A stretch of DNA of 64,000 nt from Telmatactis stephensoni (lineage: Eukaryota; Cnidaria; Anthozoa; Actiniaria; Isophelliidae), in NCBI GenBank assembly GCA_029948255.1, contig JALIZF010001847.1, positions 744,001 to 808,000 on the forward strand. The letters are read 5' to 3'. Made by a program: the position numbers and the translations under genes. Under the pieces are notes generated by a model. The model did not search any database. It saw only the letters and a program-made list of their open reading frames with translations, and was not told the origin of the DNA. This document shows positions 1-12,800 of this stretch, one piece after another; the first letter of the stretch is position 1; each line of letters begins with the position of its first letter.

Positions 1-874
1 TTGAGCACGGAATTGGCGAGAAATTATACCGTAAACAAGTGGATTACAACAACTGTGGAAAAGCAATACTTCTTCTGCAAAAAGACTAAAAACGGTGAAT
101 AAAGAGTTATTCTCGAAAACTAACAAACTCAGCCATTGGATGTGAGTTGGTAAAGTCAGTACAGTCAACAGTATTACAATAATCAGAGAGATTTTCAGCA
201 CTTTTTTATCTTGTTTTCTTCTCCTAGCCAATTGGAGATGATTTCCTTGTCCAATTCCGCAGTGTGGAATTTTGTGGCGTTTAAGATACAAGACTATTTT
301 AGTGTAACAGACGGCAATAATGGTCAAGGGAATCGGATATTGAATCACAGATATTACAATCGTAAAGGTTTTCTTCACTATCTGAGAAGTCCAAATTTCA
401 TTGCATTCTCCAGAGACCTTGTCCGTGTCCATAGCAAGGAATAAAGAAATAAATATTACATGAGCCAAAACCCATATAGCCAAGATTGTTCTATAAATTA
501 CTTGTCTTCCAGGCTTGAACTTCAATGGGTTTACAATGGCTTTGAACCTAAAAATTGCTATAGAAGTTACTGAGTACATGCTAACTGTTCCAGAAACAGC
601 CCGCAAAGGAATCAAGTGCTTGACATAAAAACAACGGCATTCTTTTCATCATAAAATGATAAGTCACCAATGTCACTTCGTAAACCAGCTCTGCGATGCT
701 CAAGTTTCCTATAAAGTATTCATAGGGCGCCCTCGTTTTTACCCTGCGCTGCTTCAAGATAAGAAGAACAAGCGAGTTTCCAGCAAATCCTACCACAAAT
801 ATGAAGGCATCAACCACAAACCTAACTGTCCATTCCAAATTTTCTTGGTTGTTAGATGTTTTGGTCGCGTTCAT
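1..874 (-). pseudogene. Class A GPCR, tandem copy 1, frameshifted and cut by the window edge
   Basis: Minus-strand copy of the rhodopsin-family receptor that is intact at 4218-5366. The N-terminal half (start Met at 872-874, frame open upstream to 958) covers TM1 with its GN motif and TM2. It leaves frame around 610-625, where copy 1 has one base more than copies 2 and 3 between the codons for the TM2-TM3 loop. From about 580 down to base 1 the rest reads openly in another frame: TM3 with the FRF variant of DRY, TM4-TM6, and TM7 up to the NPLVY motif. The C-tail lies outside the window. Because both halves are otherwise open, the break is recent or an assembly error. Family call is firm; ligand unknown. 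Confidence 0.75.
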
Positions 875-1217
875 TTTCGCAACGCGTCGCCTGCACAATG
901 TCAAACAATTTTTGATTGCATGGCTTCTATGGAGAAAATTTATTCCGTGTATTGACATATGAATTCCCGCGATGTTAATATGATCATGATCTTAATTGAC
1001 ATCATGGTTTTATCAGCATCGATCATCTTCAGCGTGTCAGCCTCTTAATAACAGTGCCAGCTATAACTACATCAGTATGAATGTTTAGACCTTGAAGAGT
1101 GGTTTACACACAAAATTGTAAGTATTGCTGTTTTATAATCGTATTGATCGTAGGTCGGGTGATGAATAAATACACTGTAATTGAAACTCCCCTGAAGGGG
1201 CTTTTCAGTGACAATCA

Positions 1218-1450
1218 CTCCACACTCACTATCACTACATTCGATATACTCTACATACCTCACTCAACTCACATGTTGATTTTCGCTGAGGGAGGGAAAA
1301 CCGAAGAACCCAGAGAAAAACCCTCGTGACAAGGGAGAGAACAAAACATCTGACATGCTAAATTCACGTATGGTCCGAGCCGGGAATCGTCCCCGGACCA
1401 TAGCGGTAAAAAAAACTAGGGGAGCGGTCGACCACTACGCCACCCTTGCA
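1218..1450 (-). repeat. tRNA-derived SINE
   Basis: Read on the minus strand it starts with a tRNA-like head: a box A-like GGCGTAGTGGTCGACC and a box B-like GGGGACGATTCCCGG. The body ends in the recurring core CAACATGTGAGTTGAGTG. The same body core recurs at 3440, 10690 and 22070, so it is a dispersed family rather than a tRNA gene. Confidence 0.6.
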
Positions 1451-2042
1451 ACCCCATCAACATACATGCAGGTGTAAATGTAAATTGCAATAATCCGAAA
1501 ATAATCTGTCGTCTATAAATTAAGACCAACAACTGTCATCAAAAACGTATTAAAAAGTGCAAACGACAGGACATTAAAGTCCCATGAAATTACCGTACAG
1601 GAATACCTCAACCTCGCTGAACCCTACTGAATTTCTTTAGCTTCAATGCAGCAGAGATCATCGTAGTTAGTAATTCCCTCTTGCACTCAGGAATTTCTGC
1701 TCCATTATTTCAGGCCACGTTTCATCATAATTCAGTACTTTTCAATTAGAGAAATCTTGAACCTCGTGCAAAAAAGGCCATTGTTATATCAGAAAGTAAT
1801 TCAAATTAAATTTTCATCATTTTTTCATCAATTTTCAACAGCTATTACCAAGACAACGGTCAATATTGACAAGAAAGTCGTTCCATTCCTTTGGCTTACA
1901 GCGTTCAGCTTTAACGTACTACAGTTGTACAGTTTCATCCTCCATTCACGGCATTTTAGTCCAGGGAGTTGAGTGGATACCCTGGTGTATCAGCTCGATG
2001 AAGTCTTCCCTTAGCAGCGTGGAGTAATCAAGGACATCCTAA

Positions 2043-3042
2043 TCAACCCACCCTAATGACATGCAACTCTTGCATATTTCCATCCACTGACTCTGTTCTC
2101 CGCTTGCATAGACAGCAAGAGCGGCAACAAGAGCGCACACAATCCACCACTTGAGCGCGGAATTGACGAGAAATTGTACCGTAAACAAGTGGATTACAAC
2201 AACTATGGAAAAGCAATACTTCTTCTGCAAAAAGACTAAAGACGGTGAATAAAGAGTTATTCTCGAAAACTAACAAACTCAGCCATTGGATGTGTGTTGG
2301 TAAAGTCAGTACAATCAACAGTATTACAATAATCAGAGAGATTTTCAGCACTTTTTTATCTTGTTTTCTTCTCCTGGCCAATTGGAGATGATTTCCTTGT
2401 CCAATTCCACACTGTGGAATTTTGTGGCGTTTAAGATACAAGACTATTTTAGTGTAACATATGGCAATAATGGTCAAGGGAATCGGATACTGAATCACAG
2501 ATATTACAACCGTAAAGGTTTTCTTCACTATCTGAGAAGTCCAAATTTGATTGCATTCTCCAGAAATCTTGTCCGTGTCCATAGCAAGGAATAAAGGAAT
2601 AAATATTACATGAGCCAATACCCATATAGCCAAGATTGTTTCATAAATTACTTGTCTTCCAGGCTTGAACTTCAATGGGTTTACAATGGCTTTGAACCTA
2701 AAAATTGCTATAGAAGTTACCGAGTACATGCTAACTGTTCCGGAAATAGCCCGCAAAGGAATAAATGTTTGACATAAAAATAACGGCATTCTTTTCATCA
2801 TAAAATGATATGTCACCAATGTCACTTCGTAAACCAGCTCTGCGATGCTCAAGTTTAATTCCTATAAAGAATTCATAGGGTGCCCTTGTTTTTACCTTGC
2901 GTTGCTTCAAGATAAGAAGAACAAGAGAGTTTCCGGCAAACCCTACCACAAATATGAAGGCATCAACCACAAACCTAACTGTCCATTCCAGATTTTCTTG
3001 GTTGTTAGATGTTTTCGAGGTACTGTCATTGGTCGCGTTCAT
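2043..3042 (-). pseudogene. Class A GPCR, tandem copy 2, frameshifted
   Basis: Second receptor of the array. The N-terminal part begins MNATNDS, with an in-frame TGA seven codons upstream that fixes this start, and runs through TM1. Near 2857-2864 the copy carries four extra bases (AATT) compared with copies 1 and 3, which throws the TM2 region out of frame. The remaining 269 codons (2043-2852) are open and include TM2-TM7, the FRF motif, NPLVY and the Cys-rich tail. Same organisation and orientation as its neighbours. A start at an internal Met would remove TM1, so a functional receptor is unlikely unless the insertion is a sequence error. Confidence 0.75.
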
Positions 3043-3392
3043 TTTCGCAACGCGTCGTCTTCACAATGTCACACAATTTGTGATTGCATGGCCTCTATGG
3101 AGAAAATTAATTCCGTGTATTGACATATGAATTCCCGCGAGGTAAATATGATCATGATTTTAATTGACATCATGGTTTTATCAGCATCGATCATTTTCAG
3201 CGTGTCCGCCTCTTAATAGCGGTGCCAGCGATAACTACATCAGTATGAATGTTTAGACCTTGAGGAGTGGTTTACACACACAAAATTGTAAGTATTGCAG
3301 TTATATAATCGTATTGATCGTAGGTCGGGTGATGAATAAATGAATAAATACACTTTAATTGAAACTCCCCTGAAGGGGCTTTTCAGTGACAA

Positions 3393-3625
3393 TCACTCCA
3401 CACTCACTACCACTACATTCGATATACTCTACATACCTCACTCAACTCACACGCACGTGATTTTTGCCGAGGGAGGAAAAACCGAAGAACCCTGAGGAAA
3501 ACCCTCGTCGCAAGGGAGAAAACAACACATCAAATAAACTCAATTCACGTATGGTCCAAGCCGGGAATCGAACCTGGATCACAGCAGTGAAACTATAGGG
3601 GAGTGGTCGACTGCTACGCCACACT
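3393..3625 (-). repeat. tRNA-derived SINE, copy in GPCR unit 2
   Basis: Duplicate of the SINE at 1218-1450, carried along with the tandem GPCR unit. Its tRNA-like head is on the minus strand near 3550-3625. Confidence 0.6.
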
Positions 3626-4217
3626 TGCAACCCTATCAACAAACATGCAGGTGTAAATGTAAATTGCAATAATCCGAAAATAATCTGTCTTCTACAAATT
3701 AAGACCAACAACTGTCATCAAAAACTTATTAAAAAGTGCAAACGACAGGATATTAAAGTCCGATGAAATTACCGTACAGGGAATACCACAACCTCGCTGA
3801 ACCCTACTGAATTTCTTTAGTTTATATGCAGCAGAGATCATGTAGTTAGTAATTCCCTCTTGCACTCAGGAATTTCTGCTCCATTATTTCAGGCCGTGTT
3901 TCATCATAATTCAGTACTTTTCAATTAGAGAAATCTTGAACCTCGTGCAAAAAAGGCCATTGTTATATCAGAAAGTAATTCAAAATTTTCATCATTTTTT
4001 CATCAATTTTCAACAGCTATTACCAAGACAACGGTCAATATTGACAAGAAAGTCGTTCCATTCCTTTGGCTTACAGCGTTCAGCTTTAACGTACTACAGT
4101 TGTACAGTTTCATCCTCCATTCACGGCATTTTAGTCCAGGGAGTTGAGTGGATACCCTGGTGTATCAGCTCGATGAAGTCTTCCCTTAGCAGCGTGGGGT
4201 AATCAAGGACATCCTAA

Positions 4218-5366
4218 TCAACCCACCCTAATGACATGCAACTCTTGCATATTTCCATCCACTGACTCTGTTCCCCACTTGCGTAGACAGCAAGAACGGT
4301 GACAAGAGCGCACACAATCCACCACTTGAGCACGGAATTGGCGAGAAATTGTACCGTAAACAAGTGGATTACAACAACTATGGAAAAGCATTAGTTCTTC
4401 TGCAAACAGATCAAAAGAGGTGCTTAAAAAGGTATCTTCGAAAATTTTTAAACTTAGCCATTGGATGTGTGCTGGTAAAGTCAGTACTGTGAACAGTATT
4501 ACAATAATCAGAGAGATTTTCAGTACTTCTTTATCTTGTTTTCTTCTCCTGGCCAATTGGAGATGATTTCCTTGGCCCATTCCGCACTGTGGAATTTTGT
4601 GGCGTTTAAGATACAAGACTATTTTACTGTAACAGATGGCAATAATGGTCAAGGGAATCGGATACTGGATCACAAATATTACAATTGTAAAGGTTTTCTT
4701 CACTATCTGAGAAGTCCAAATTTCATTGCATTTCCCAGAGATCTTGTCCGTGTCCATAGCAAGGAATAAAGGAATAAATATTACATGAGCCAAAACCCAT
4801 ATAGCCAAGATTGTTTCATAAATTACTTTTCTTCCAGGCTTGAACTTCAAAGGGTTTACAATCGCTTTGAACCTAAAAATTGCTATAGAAGTAACCGAGT
4901 ACATGCTAACTGTTCCAGAAATAGCCCGCAAAGGAATAAATGTTTGACATAAAAACAACGGCATTCTTTTCATCATAAAATGATAACTCACTAATGTCAC
5001 TTCGAAAACCAGCTCTGCGATGCTCAAGTTTCCAATAAAGTATTCATAGGGCGCCCTCGTTTTTACCTTGCGTTGCTTCAAGATAAGAAGAACAAGCGAG
5101 TTTCCAGCAAATCCTACCACAAATATAAAGGCATTAACCACAAACCTAACTGTCCATTCCAGATTTTCTTGGTTGTTAGATGCTTTGTCTGTGGTTTTCG
5201 AGATACTGCTATTAGTCGCGTTCATTTTCGCAACTCCGTTACCTAAACTCGCGATGTAAAGCACTCTGTTTTTGGTTGCATGGCTATCATGGAGATATGA
5301 AATTCCGTGTATTGAAATATAGAGTACAATTGACAGTGTAAATATGATCAGGATTTTGATTGACAT
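4218..5366 (-). CDS. Class A (rhodopsin-family) G protein-coupled receptor, tandem copy 3, intact
   Basis: Single-exon receptor of 382 residues, or 335 if translation starts at the internal Met at 5223-5225 (MNATNSS), the start supported by copy 2. The N-tail after that Met has two N-glycosylation sites (NAT, NSS). TM1 carries the GNSLVLL motif; TM2 reads NLSIAEL, with Glu where class A usually has Asp; the DRY motif at the end of TM3 is replaced by FRF; TM7 has NPLVY, fitting NPxxY. A basic third loop (RRRKQDK) precedes TM6, and the C-tail contains several Cys that could be palmitoylated. The longer start would add a hydrophobic leader. Probably a peptide or orphan receptor of a lineage-specific expansion; ligand and coupling cannot be read. 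The only undamaged copy in this array. Confidence 0.85.
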   Translation of the reverse strand: MSIKILIIFTLSIVLYISIHGISYLHDSHATKNRVLYIASLGNGVAKMNATNSSISKTTDKASNNQENLEWTVRFVVNAFIFVVGFAGNSLVLLILKQRKVKTRAPYEYFIGNLSIAELVFEVTLVSYHFMMKRMPLFLCQTFIPLRAISGTVSMYSVTSIAIFRFKAIVNPLKFKPGRKVIYETILAIWVLAHVIFIPLFLAMDTDKISGKCNEIWTSQIVKKTFTIVIFVIQYPIPLTIIAICYSKIVLYLKRHKIPQCGMGQGNHLQLARRRKQDKEVLKISLIIVILFTVLTLPAHIQWLSLKIFEDTFLSTSFDLFAEELMLFHSCCNPLVYGTISRQFRAQVVDCVRSCHRSCCLRKWGTESVDGNMQELHVIRVG

Positions 5367-5399
5367 GCTGGTTTAGCGCGGCATCGACAATTACATTTG

Positions 5400-6850
5400 G
5401 ATCACTTTTCAGCCGGGTCACCTTAATAATCATCAATTTCTAGACCTTCAGGAGTGGTTCACATATCTAATTGTACTGCTCGTCGGTCGGGTTATTAGTC
5501 AATAAATATATTTACGCAAGTTCAATCCATCATGATGTGAAATATAAACATAAATTGGAATTATCAGAAATTAATCTACACCTACTAGTTATAAATTTAG
5601 GCCAACAACCAACAAATCAACCTGTCACCTCGAAGTTATTAGAGACCTTAAGGTTGATGTTTACGACAAACTGCTAACGACAAACGGCAAAAATTGACTT
5701 TGATTTTAATTTTATATTTCACTCTAATCCTTAAATCAATCCAACAAGCAAATAAAAAACAAACCTCTTAATGACAGAAAATACAAATATCTTCACTTAA
5801 GTGTACAAACGGCTAAGGACAGACGGTTAAAGTTTGAAGTTTGACGGTTGCCTTTTGCCGTAGAACTTTGCCGTAAACATCAATCTTAAGGTCTCTAAAT
5901 TAAAAAGTGGAAACTGCAGGATATTGACGGCCGATGATTTAAATTACTTCGGAGAAGCTTACTTTCCGAAAAATTAATTAAAAGATCACGAGACAATGAT
6001 GTTCAGATGTGCGGTACTTTCAATAATTCGAAAACTTTTTTAGCATCGATCATTTGAAAATAGGAAAATAGGAAACTTTTTATTCTTTGCACGTACCATT
6101 TGGCTCTCAAGGACTTCGATCTTTGGAAATAAAAGCAAATTCCCAAATGTGCAACTGAATGAATAGAAAAATATTTCGTAAAAATATATTCTCTTATAAG
6201 TCACCCATGCAGGGGACCCGTTTCTCGAAAGACCCGATAACTTCCCTTGATTTAGTTTCCAGTAAAAAAAAAGGCTGTAAAGGTATGTAAAGGTCGAAAC
6301 GAGCATCTGGACATCAGTTCCGGCAAAAAAGCAGCCGTTTCGTTTTCATTTTCGTTCTATTTTCATATTTCATTTTATTCCTTTTCAGCGAAACATGAGA
6401 TATAGCGATATGGAATATGATTGAAAAGAAAGAAGAAAAAAAAGAAACCGTTACGACAAAAGGCTTTATTACAACCATTAAGACACGGTACTTGACTTGA
6501 AATTTTCACACGGTCATGAGAAATCTTAGACTAGGCTTCATATGACGGAAATAATGGTTAAAGTACGCCTTTTTTTCTGCATCTCAAGTTTACCATAACC
6601 GTTATGTTATGTCAGTGTATCTATTATCTATCTCGATCCTCTGAATCATATATGGAGTTGCATTTCTGGTGGTGATAAGTGATACCACTTCAGTTTTTTT
6701 AGGACGGTGGCATAGTTTTTCTTAGAACTAACCCCTTTGAACCAACCTCGACTCTTGTGATAAATTCCTCAGTCACAATGCTGACGTGTAATTCAATGTT
6801 AAAGCAAACAAATTGGCATACACACACAAACGAAAATAAGCACAACAATA
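5400..6850. other. Intergenic, no gene recognised
   Basis: AT-rich sequence between the GPCR array and the last centriolin exon found. An inverted pair around a stretch near 5640-5700 and 5810-5900 shares bases such as CTTAAGGTTGATGTTTACGAC. A minus-strand AATAAA at 6465-6470 could serve centriolin. The open frame at 6040-6306 (minus) is low-complexity, resembles nothing I know and lacks coiled-coil character. Confidence 0.5.
6465..6470 (-). terminator. Candidate poly(A) signal downstream of centriolin
   Basis: AATAAA on the minus strand, about 390 bp beyond the last CNTRL exon found. If the last exon reads through its donor site, it stops about 21 codons later, and this would be the nearest canonical signal. 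Weak evidence on its own. Confidence 0.3.
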
Positions 6851-6855
6851 CTTAC

Positions 6856-9800
6856 ATATCTATTTTTATCAGCAATGGCAGCCAATAATCTTTTCTCTTC
6901 ATCATCCAAAAGCTTTATCTACATTTATAGCAAACGGTTTATTAGAAATCTGTAGTGATGGTTACTATTTTTTAGAGACTACTACATTTAGCTATTTCTC
7001 TAAGACCCGGGGGGACTCCATTGTAAAAGGATCGGGTATGCTCGTCGGAAATTTTTAAAAATACCCCTAAAAGATACCGGAAGTCTTTTTAAGAAGGGCG
7101 TGGCTGATCCAGCGATAACAAGCTAATGAACATTATTATAATGAACATAAAATTGAACGGTCCGGCGACACGCTTTTGTTGGGCAAATTGCTTCCATTTC
7201 AGAACAAGAAAATAAGCGATGGGCTCTTTTGATACCCTAAGAGAGACCAGTAAAATGCTAAACTCTAAACTTCAATTTTAACACCGTAAAAGATAGCAAA
7301 TCGCTGATTTTTACCCCTAAGAGATACGACGAGCATACCCGATCCTTTTACAATGGAGTTCTCCTACCCCCTACCCTACCCTACCCCCCCCCCCCCCTCC
7401 CCCGAATAAGCGCCTCCCTCGAATAAGCGCCTCCCCCGAATAAGCGCCCCGTTTTAGACGTGAAAAATTTAATAAGCGCCGGGGCACTTATTCGAGTAAA
7501 TACGGTATATCCGGCTCACAGACGAAAAATATCCGAGTTAACTATGCAGAGTCAAGTTCTTTACCTCTTCATCTATGGCTTGCTGAATAAGCAGCAGTTC
7601 ATCATTAGCTTCCTTCAGCTGTCCCAAACGTTTTTTCAGTTCCCTCTCTAGTTTGGCTAGTTGATCTTCAGCTGTGATGATTAAACAGTACATTTATTGG
7701 AGAAATGAAAAAATACTTTGAAGACACATGTAAAAGCATGTTAGGGGATGTTTACATGACACTAGGATCATCCTAGCACTAGGACCATCCTAGCAGGCGA
7801 ATCATCCTACCTGCTATACATTTACTGCATTCTGTTTAGTAGAATAATCCTAGTACCCGAAGGGAAGACACAAATTTCCATGTAAACAGAATGCAGTAAA
7901 TGCATAGCAGGTAGGATGATTCGTCTTCTAGGATGATCCTAATGCTAGTTTCCACAGTGGTTTTCCTACAAAGATACGATCTTCGAAAAACGTTTGTTAT
8001 TCAAATTTGTGTGGCGCGTGCCTGCGCTCGATGAGCAAAATGCGCAGAACGAGGTGTGCACTGACAATAGTAGGCACCGTCCTTAAGGAAAATTACTAGG
8101 GTACTATCCAGGAGACGTGTTTCAGGATATGGATAAGGAGGACTGTAGGCAGGCTAGGCGAATAAGGTGGTGTTTACATGACACTAGGATCATCCTAGCA
8201 CTAGGACCATCCTAGCAGGTGAATCATCCTACCTGTTATACATTTACTGCATTCTGTTTAGTAGAATAATCCTAGTACCCGAAGTGAAGACACAAATTTC
8301 CATGTACACAGAATGCAGTAAATGTATAGCAGGTAGGATGATTCGCCTGCTAGGATGGTCCTAGTGTCCTGTAAACACCCCCTTATTCGCCTAGCCTGCC
8401 TGCAGTCCTCCTTATCCTGAAACACGTCTCCTGGATATAGTACCCTAGTAATTTTCCTTAAGGACGGTGCCTACTACATTATCAGTGCGCACCTCGTTCT
8501 GCGCATTTTGCTCATCGAGCGCGGGCGCGCGCAACACAAATTTGAATGACAAACGTTTTTCCAAGATCGTACCTTCGTAGGAAAACCACTGTGGAAACAA
8601 AGTAATTTTCGATTTTTGGAAAAAGTAATACTTTCTTGATTTAGAAAGACATATAGCCTTTCCTATACTAAAATTCACTTTCGTTGAATAAAACGAATAA
8701 AAAGACTTTTTTTCTTTGGGTCAGCAGAATATGCATTTTTCGCTACAATTAATGACGTATAACTCAATAAAATGCATGGTGACCCCCAATTTTATTCTTG
8801 GATTCTAACAGCCTATAAGGAGTTCTTTAATACCAACATAGTTTCTTGAGGGAAAATTACCTTCATATTAGTAGGCACCGTCCTTAAAAAAAGATCGTAA
8901 AAAAATACAAGAAAGAGAAGTAACCTGAAACTGATCCCATAAATCTAATTTTCGCTCTTTTGCACTTTGTAGTTGCTCGACTAGCGACCACCACAGGGAG
9001 CCCAACCGTGAGGAACGAACATACCGACTTATATGGAGCCAGTCTATAGTAGCTTTTGCTTGTTAAAATTTACCTTTTTGCACTGCTAGTTCCTTCTGCT
9101 GAAGGTCTAACATCAATGCCTCGTGAATGTCATCCTGGGCTTTCTTGTTCTGTCGGTCATATCGGTCACTCAATCGTCCTCTCAGCTCTGTAAGTTCTGC
9201 TTTTTGTTCTGGACTAAGTATTTGTGAGTCAAAAGCAAACTTGTTGGGTTTGAACCCTGCTTTACCAATGTAAGGCGCTTCATCGTCGTCTTCTTCGATA
9301 AACTAATAAAAAAGGAAAACCCTCTGTTGTAAATGCAAATAGTTTTATAGAGAAATTACTGCGAAAACGCTTGTGTATCGCGACCGAGAACTTTAAGCTT
9401 TCAGTTGGATTTTGGGTTTTTCTGATCCGCCAGTAATGTGAAGGGGGAGTAGCTTATGTAAAAGTTGAAGACATCCTTGAGGTGGATCAACAACAGTCAA
9501 GAAGGATGGTGATGGACAAAAAGAGCTTTGACAGTCTATTGGAGCTCGCCCTATGGACGTTCTGGCGCCAAAAGGGAAACTGTGATGATGATGATGATGA
9601 TGATGCAAATGCCCTCGGTCCACATTAGTCATCCGCCTTGAGGGCAAAGGCATAAGCTTCCCCCCTTCACATGATCGGCGGATCAGAAAAACCCAAAATC
9701 CAGCTGTAAGATTGAATTTGTTGTTGGTCGCGATACAATCGCTTTTCGCAGTAAACAGGACGGAGTGGACCCTCAGAAATGGAATCAGATTCCACGATAC

Positions 9801-12800
9801 TATAGTAAATTCGCCGTCTCCGACTTACAAAATACTCATTTTCGAACACTGATTTTACTCGCATCTCCATTACCTCAAGAGTCTAAAGGCCAAAACACAC
9901 CATTCTATAACATCGCACAATGACACAGTTGCACCGTGTGTCCACCCCTGCAGTGTTGCGCGCAATGGTGCAAAACAACAACAACAACAAAAATCGTGGA
10001 CACACATTTCTATACTGCACGATGACAATTTAGCTTGAAACTTGTTTTTAATCAGGACACGCTTCCTGCCCCATTCAGCGACTCTGCCATAGAAGTCGCT
10101 CTGTATGTTCTAGCGGACAAGACCAGATGGAAATTCCTCAATATGACTGATGGTGATTTAATGAGCTTGACTCTCTAATAGACAGCCTACCTCCTCCCCT
10201 GGTGGCCAAGGAATTTTACCCAAATGATCAAACTTGGCATCTAGTTTGTAGAAGGCCAGCTCCTGCTCGAGTTTGTACTGTTTCTCGCATGCCTTGGATA
10301 GCTCGGCAGTCTTACTAACAAGCTGTGGAAAAAGGAAAAAGAATAAGGTCAGATGATGTGGTGATTATCATGATTGTGATAATGATGAAGAGCATTATGA
10401 ATACCTGAACAAAATCAATAGTGATGATTATGATGCTGATGATGAGGGAGGAGGGGAGGGGAGGGGATGGGAGACATTATTTTAGGCCATATATTCAATA
10501 TCGCTAGGTTTTCAGGGTGTTTAAAAGTGGGGGAGCATATATCAGGTTGAAGAAGGGGGAGGGGGGGGGGGGGTGCTTATGAATAGACAAATAGGCTAAA
10601 AATATCGCTTCCCAAACTTCCCTACAACAACGATTTTTTATAGGCAGCAGATGATTGGAGAGAACCACTGGTGATAAAAGTAAAAATCAACATGTGAGTT
10701 GAGTGTTGCAGGGCCGTAGCCACCGGTACGGTTAGTCAGGTTTCAACCGGACCAAGTTTTACCGTTAGAACCATTGTCATTGCAGTTTTGAAGCATGAAT
10801 TCGTGTAGGAAAACGAAAAAACCGGACCAACTTTTAAAAACCGTACCAGTGTTTAAATAAAGGCTATGGCCCTGTGTTGTATGTACAAATGTAGAGTATA
10901 TCGAATGCAGTGGTAGCGAGTGTGAATGAGTCTCGGAGATACTAGCAGTAGTGCTTCTCTGAAATCGGAGGATAAACAAAAAAGATTTTATTTGATTTTT
11001 AAAGTAAAGGCCACAGTGTAAGAAGAAGTAAAACTTACAATTTCATCTTTAGAATTCAAATCTCTCTGCAACTTCTTTATTTTGTCAGTTTGTTGGATTT
11101 CTTTTTCTTTTTGCTGTGAATTTACTCTTTTCGTTGTTTCAAGCTCTGCTACTGCTGAGCGTTTTTCCTCGAAGAGCGAATCGTAGAGTTTCTCCTGTCT
11201 GAGGAGTTCTGCTTCAAGTCGTCTTATCTCATCTAAAATGAATAAAAACATTTTTTTAATAATAATTTTCGTGCGAAAATTTCACGATTTCGAGCAATCG
11301 CACGTTTCAATTTCGCAATTTCAAGCAATCGCGCGTTTCAATTTCGCCACTTCTAGCAATCGCGCAGCTCAATTTTACGATTTCAAGCAATTACGCGCTT
11401 CAATTTCGCAATTTCAAGCAATTACGCGCTTCAATTTTACAATTTCCAGCAATCACGCGTTTCAATTTCACAATTTCAAACAATCGCACGTTTCAATTTC
11501 ACGATTTCAAGCAATCAATGTGTTTCAATTTCGCGATTTCAAGCAATCACGCGTTTCAATTTCGCGATTTCAAGCAATTACGCTTTTCAATTTCACTATT
11601 TCCAGCAATCACGCGCGTTTCAATTTCGCGATTTCAAAAAAATTACGCTTTTCGATTTCACTATTTCCAGCAATCACGCGCGTTTCAATTTCGCGATTTC
11701 AAGCAATTACGCTTTTCAATTTCACAATTTCCAGCAATCAAGCGTGTAAATTTCGCGACTTCAAGCATGCGCAAATTTTCATGGATTTCATTGACACACA
11801 TTAGTGATGACATTACTTTGTACACAGACTACGTCCGTTTCCGTTTTCACCAAAGCTACGAAACAGCGGGTTTTATCATACAAACGGAGAAAAAGCGGAT
11901 GGTGGCGATTTTAAATTCATATTCTGATAATTATGTGGTCTCCAGCCCTCAGTTATGAGGATGGAAGACACACATGGTCCCATTTCCACTTGACTTCACA
12001 CTGCACTACCCACATAAGTGGCCAGAATATATGGAACACTAAATTTAGATATACCTTGACCAAATCTGTCATCTGCTACCACTCTCTCATCTGGAAGTAT
12101 TTCAACTCCATCAAGTACAAGTAAAGACCTCAGCTGAAATATCACAAACTGTCGACTGTGGGAGAGTTGGCTCATGGGATTTCCCTCAATGGATACTTCA
12201 GCCAAATCTTGTAATGGTCTGAGCTTAGTTATTTCAAGCAACTGAAACAAATTGAGAATTAAAGTTGTACAGTCAAACTTCCATTGACGGATGCCTTTGG
12301 TAAGCAGACACTCTCCCTGCAGTGGACAGAAACCCTTGGTCCCTTCTCCTAACAAACCCTACATTTTTAACATCCAATAATTGGACACCTCCTTTAAGGA
12401 GACTGGCAAATTCTACATTTTTAACCTCCCAAGCAGATCCCTCCCATAAGCAGACAGCAACTCTCTGTTCCTTCACTGACAAGCTCTACATTTTTAACCT
12501 CCCATAAGTAGATAACTCCTTTAGGCAGACAACACTCTCTGGTCTCAAGGGTGTCTGCTTACAGGATAATAACAAAAATTAGAAGAAATAATATTATCTA
12601 CTTTTTTGTGAAAACACTAATGAAAGAGTGAAGGCTATCTATGTAATTGCTGATAAATTAATGCATTATTAAAGAAGGAGGACACCATGCCATAACTGTG
12701 TCAGTGCCATGCTGTCTATGAAAACACTCAAAATTCCTGCGGTGAATGTGCTGTGACTGTGATTGAACCATTTCACAGCCACACAAGGTTTAATTCTAAA

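Larger units (their letters stand above)
1..4340. repeat. Tandem segmental duplication carrying the GPCR copies
   Basis: The sequence from base 1 recurs at about 2152 and again at about 4327, so the repeat unit is about 2.15-2.18 kb. Each full unit holds one receptor plus about 1.1 kb of upstream DNA, including the same SINE. The stretches 875-2042 and 3043-4217 between the receptors are near-identical copies and contain no further gene that I can see. Sequence upstream of copy 3 (5370-5500) is only partly related and then ends, which marks the edge of the array. Confidence 0.85.

Noticed and set aside
211..444. 77-codon open frame repeated in all three GPCR copies (also 2361-2594 and 4536-4769, plus strand)
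   Set aside because: It is exactly antisense to the receptor coding sequence; its conservation follows from the receptor.
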